Assembly (NCBI GenBank): GCA_003978405.1
Contig: QNZU01000037.1
Coordinates: forward strand, 1-7,731
DNA length: 7,731 bases
Direction of reading: 5' to 3'
Source of the DNA: Sulfurospirillum sp.
GTDB lineage: Bacteria > Campylobacterota > Campylobacteria > Campylobacterales > QNZT01
In this document: piece by piece, positions 6,923 to 7,731 of the stretch
Numbering within the stretch: position 1 is the first letter of the stretch
Layout of the letters: each line of letters starts with the position of its first letter
The notes under the pieces: generated by a model
Databases searched by the model: none
What the model was told of the DNA's origin: nothing
The model's input: the letters and a program-made list of their open reading frames with translations, nothing else
Translations under genes and position numbers: made by a program

Positions 6923-7471
6923 ATGCATCCGATACAGAACGATAAGACACAAAAAGGGTTCACGCTAATTGAACTCCTTATTGTTATTCTTATCGTTTCA
7001 ATGGTCTATTTTCTTGGTTTTTCTGGTGTTGAGATAGACAAAGAAAAACCAAAAGCGCTTACCCCTCTTAACCTAAAAGAAACCATAAGTAATGCCAAAT
7101 GGTTCAATGGAAAAATAAGTCTACTTTGTCTTAATAAATGTAAAACATGCATGCTAAGAAAAAATATATCTTCACCCTATACACCCTACAGCAATGGTAT
7201 TGATCTAAGTGATATTAAAGCCTATACTATAGATGGAAGTGATAGTCTCATACGTTTGGAATATGAACGCTATGACGATAAAAAGATATGTCTTAAAATG
7301 GATTTTTATCCCAATGGAAGCTCTACGCAAATCATCTTGCAAAATGAAAAAGGCACATACTTTTTACCTGCCTATTTTGAAGATGCAAAACGTTTTGACT
7401 CTCCAGAAGATGCAAAAGAGTATTGGCTAGAAAACACTAAACTTGTTTCAAGTAGTGGAGACTTTTATTGA
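6923..7471 (+). CDS. gspH: GspH-like minor pseudopilin (prepilin-type protein)
   Basis: This 182-residue prepilin-type protein follows gspG after 8 nt. The leader MHPIQNDKTQKG gives cleavage at G12|F13, and the mature helix FTLIELLIVILIVSMVYFLG has Glu at mature position 5 (E17). Everything after about residue 35 is divergent and I cannot match it to a defined minor pseudopilin, so 'GspH' rests on position after gspG and on size. The soluble domain shows CLNKCKTC (Cys69, Cys73, Cys76) plus Cys123, four cysteines in a protein expected to face the periplasm. They suggest disulfides, or less likely a metal site. There is no clear Shine-Dalgarno before the ATG at 6923, and an in-frame stop 12 nt upstream rules out an earlier ATG, so it probably depends on coupling to gspG. 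The stop overlaps the next gene's start by 4 nt. Confidence 0.72.
   Translation: MHPIQNDKTQKGFTLIELLIVILIVSMVYFLGFSGVEIDKEKPKALTPLNLKETISNAKWFNGKISLLCLNKCKTCMLRKNISSPYTPYSNGIDLSDIKAYTIDGSDSLIRLEYERYDDKKICLKMDFYPNGSSTQIILQNEKGTYFLPAYFEDAKRFDSPEDAKEYWLENTKLVSSSGDFY
7457..7460 (+). promoter_or_regulatory. Shine-Dalgarno supporting the TTG start of the third prepilin gene
   Basis: GGAG lies 7 nt upstream of the TTG at 7468, inside the last codons of the gspH-like gene. An in-frame TAG at 7453-7455 excludes any earlier start. Confidence 0.55.
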
Positions 7472-7731
7472 AAACTTTATCAAACAACAAGCATCTGCGT
7501 CCTGCGTTTACGATTATAGAAATATTGGTCTCAGTGATTATCATATCCTATTCTATTGTATATGTACTCAAGATTCATAGTTCTAACCGTGAACAAATTA
7601 TCTATCTTTCTGAACGCAATAAGCGTTCACTTGAGGACTCACTCTATGTAACAAAAGATATTTTAAAGTATCATAAAGAGACCAAAACTGCCTATGAGCT
7701 CTTAGAGCGTGAGTTTGATATCAAAGAAGAT
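7468..7731 (+). CDS. Prepilin-type minor pseudopilin, GspI/GspJ position (partial, 88 residues)
   Basis: I translated this by hand; it is open to the window edge and begins MKTLSNNKHLRPAFTIIEIL. The leader of 13 residues is followed by a classic pilin helix FTIIEILVSVIIISYSIVYV, with Glu at mature position 5 (E18). The residue before the cleavage site is Ala13, where Gly is nearly universal, so processing may be slower or need checking. The rest seen is charged and helical (about 40-88). The start must be TTG at 7468: an in-frame TAG lies 12 nt upstream, the next candidate codons fall inside or after the pilin motif, and a GGAG sits 7 nt before. The TTG overlaps the previous stop as TTGA. By position it should be GspI or GspJ; too little is visible to choose, and it could be a lineage-specific minor pseudopilin. 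Confidence 0.75.
   Translation, partial: MKTLSNNKHLRPAFTIIEILVSVIIISYSIVYVLKIHSSNREQIIYLSERNKRSLEDSLYVTKDILKYHKETKTAYELLEREFDIKED

Noticed and set aside
6673..6945. Plus-strand 90-codon frame across the gspG-gspH junction
   Set aside because: It is out of frame with two clear pseudopilin genes and shows no motif of its own.
7127..7153. CxxxCxxC read as a radical SAM iron-sulfur motif
   Set aside because: The protein starts with a prepilin leader and has no TIM-barrel or other radical SAM features, and its soluble part should be periplasmic.

Overview
The window is almost entirely one type II secretion system (T2SS, general secretory pathway) locus. The DNA is AT-rich and the proteins are Lys/Ile/Phe-rich. 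That style, with very tight gene packing, suggests a Campylobacterota (Epsilonproteobacteria) genome of the Sulfurimonas/Sulfurovum kind. The taxon is an inference from style, not from a marker gene.

Layout: the locus is divergent around a 54-bp intergenic gap (6429-6482). Leftward on the minus strand run gspK, gspL, gspM, a gspN-like gene, gspC, gspD and the start of gspE, which leaves the window at base 1. All six junctions overlap, by 1 to 23 nt, so this looks like one translationally coupled operon. Rightward on the plus strand run gspG (major pseudopilin), a gspH-like minor pseudopilin, and the first 88 codons of a third prepilin-like gene (gspI/gspJ position) that leaves the window at base 7731. 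The only non-coding DNA is the 54-bp gap and 8 bp between gspG and gspH. No RNA gene, insertion sequence, CRISPR array or terminator is visible.

How the parts fit: GspD is the outer-membrane secretin channel. GspC (one membrane anchor, HR domain, PDZ domain) links it to the inner membrane. GspL, GspM and GspE form the inner-membrane platform and its ATPase. GspG builds the pseudopilus, and the minor pseudopilins (H-like, I/J-like, K) form its tip. GspN is an accessory inner-membrane protein. GspF and the prepilin peptidase GspO are not in the window.

Points worth attention are the permuted and divergent gene order (K-L-M-N-C-D-E against G-H-I/J), a basic, internally repeated C-terminal extension of about 185 residues on GspD, a short GspL that probably uses a TTG start, a prepilin with Ala instead of Gly at the cleavage site and a TTG start, and a cysteine cluster in the H-like pseudopilin. 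I do not see a wholly new system; this is a divergent version of a known machine.
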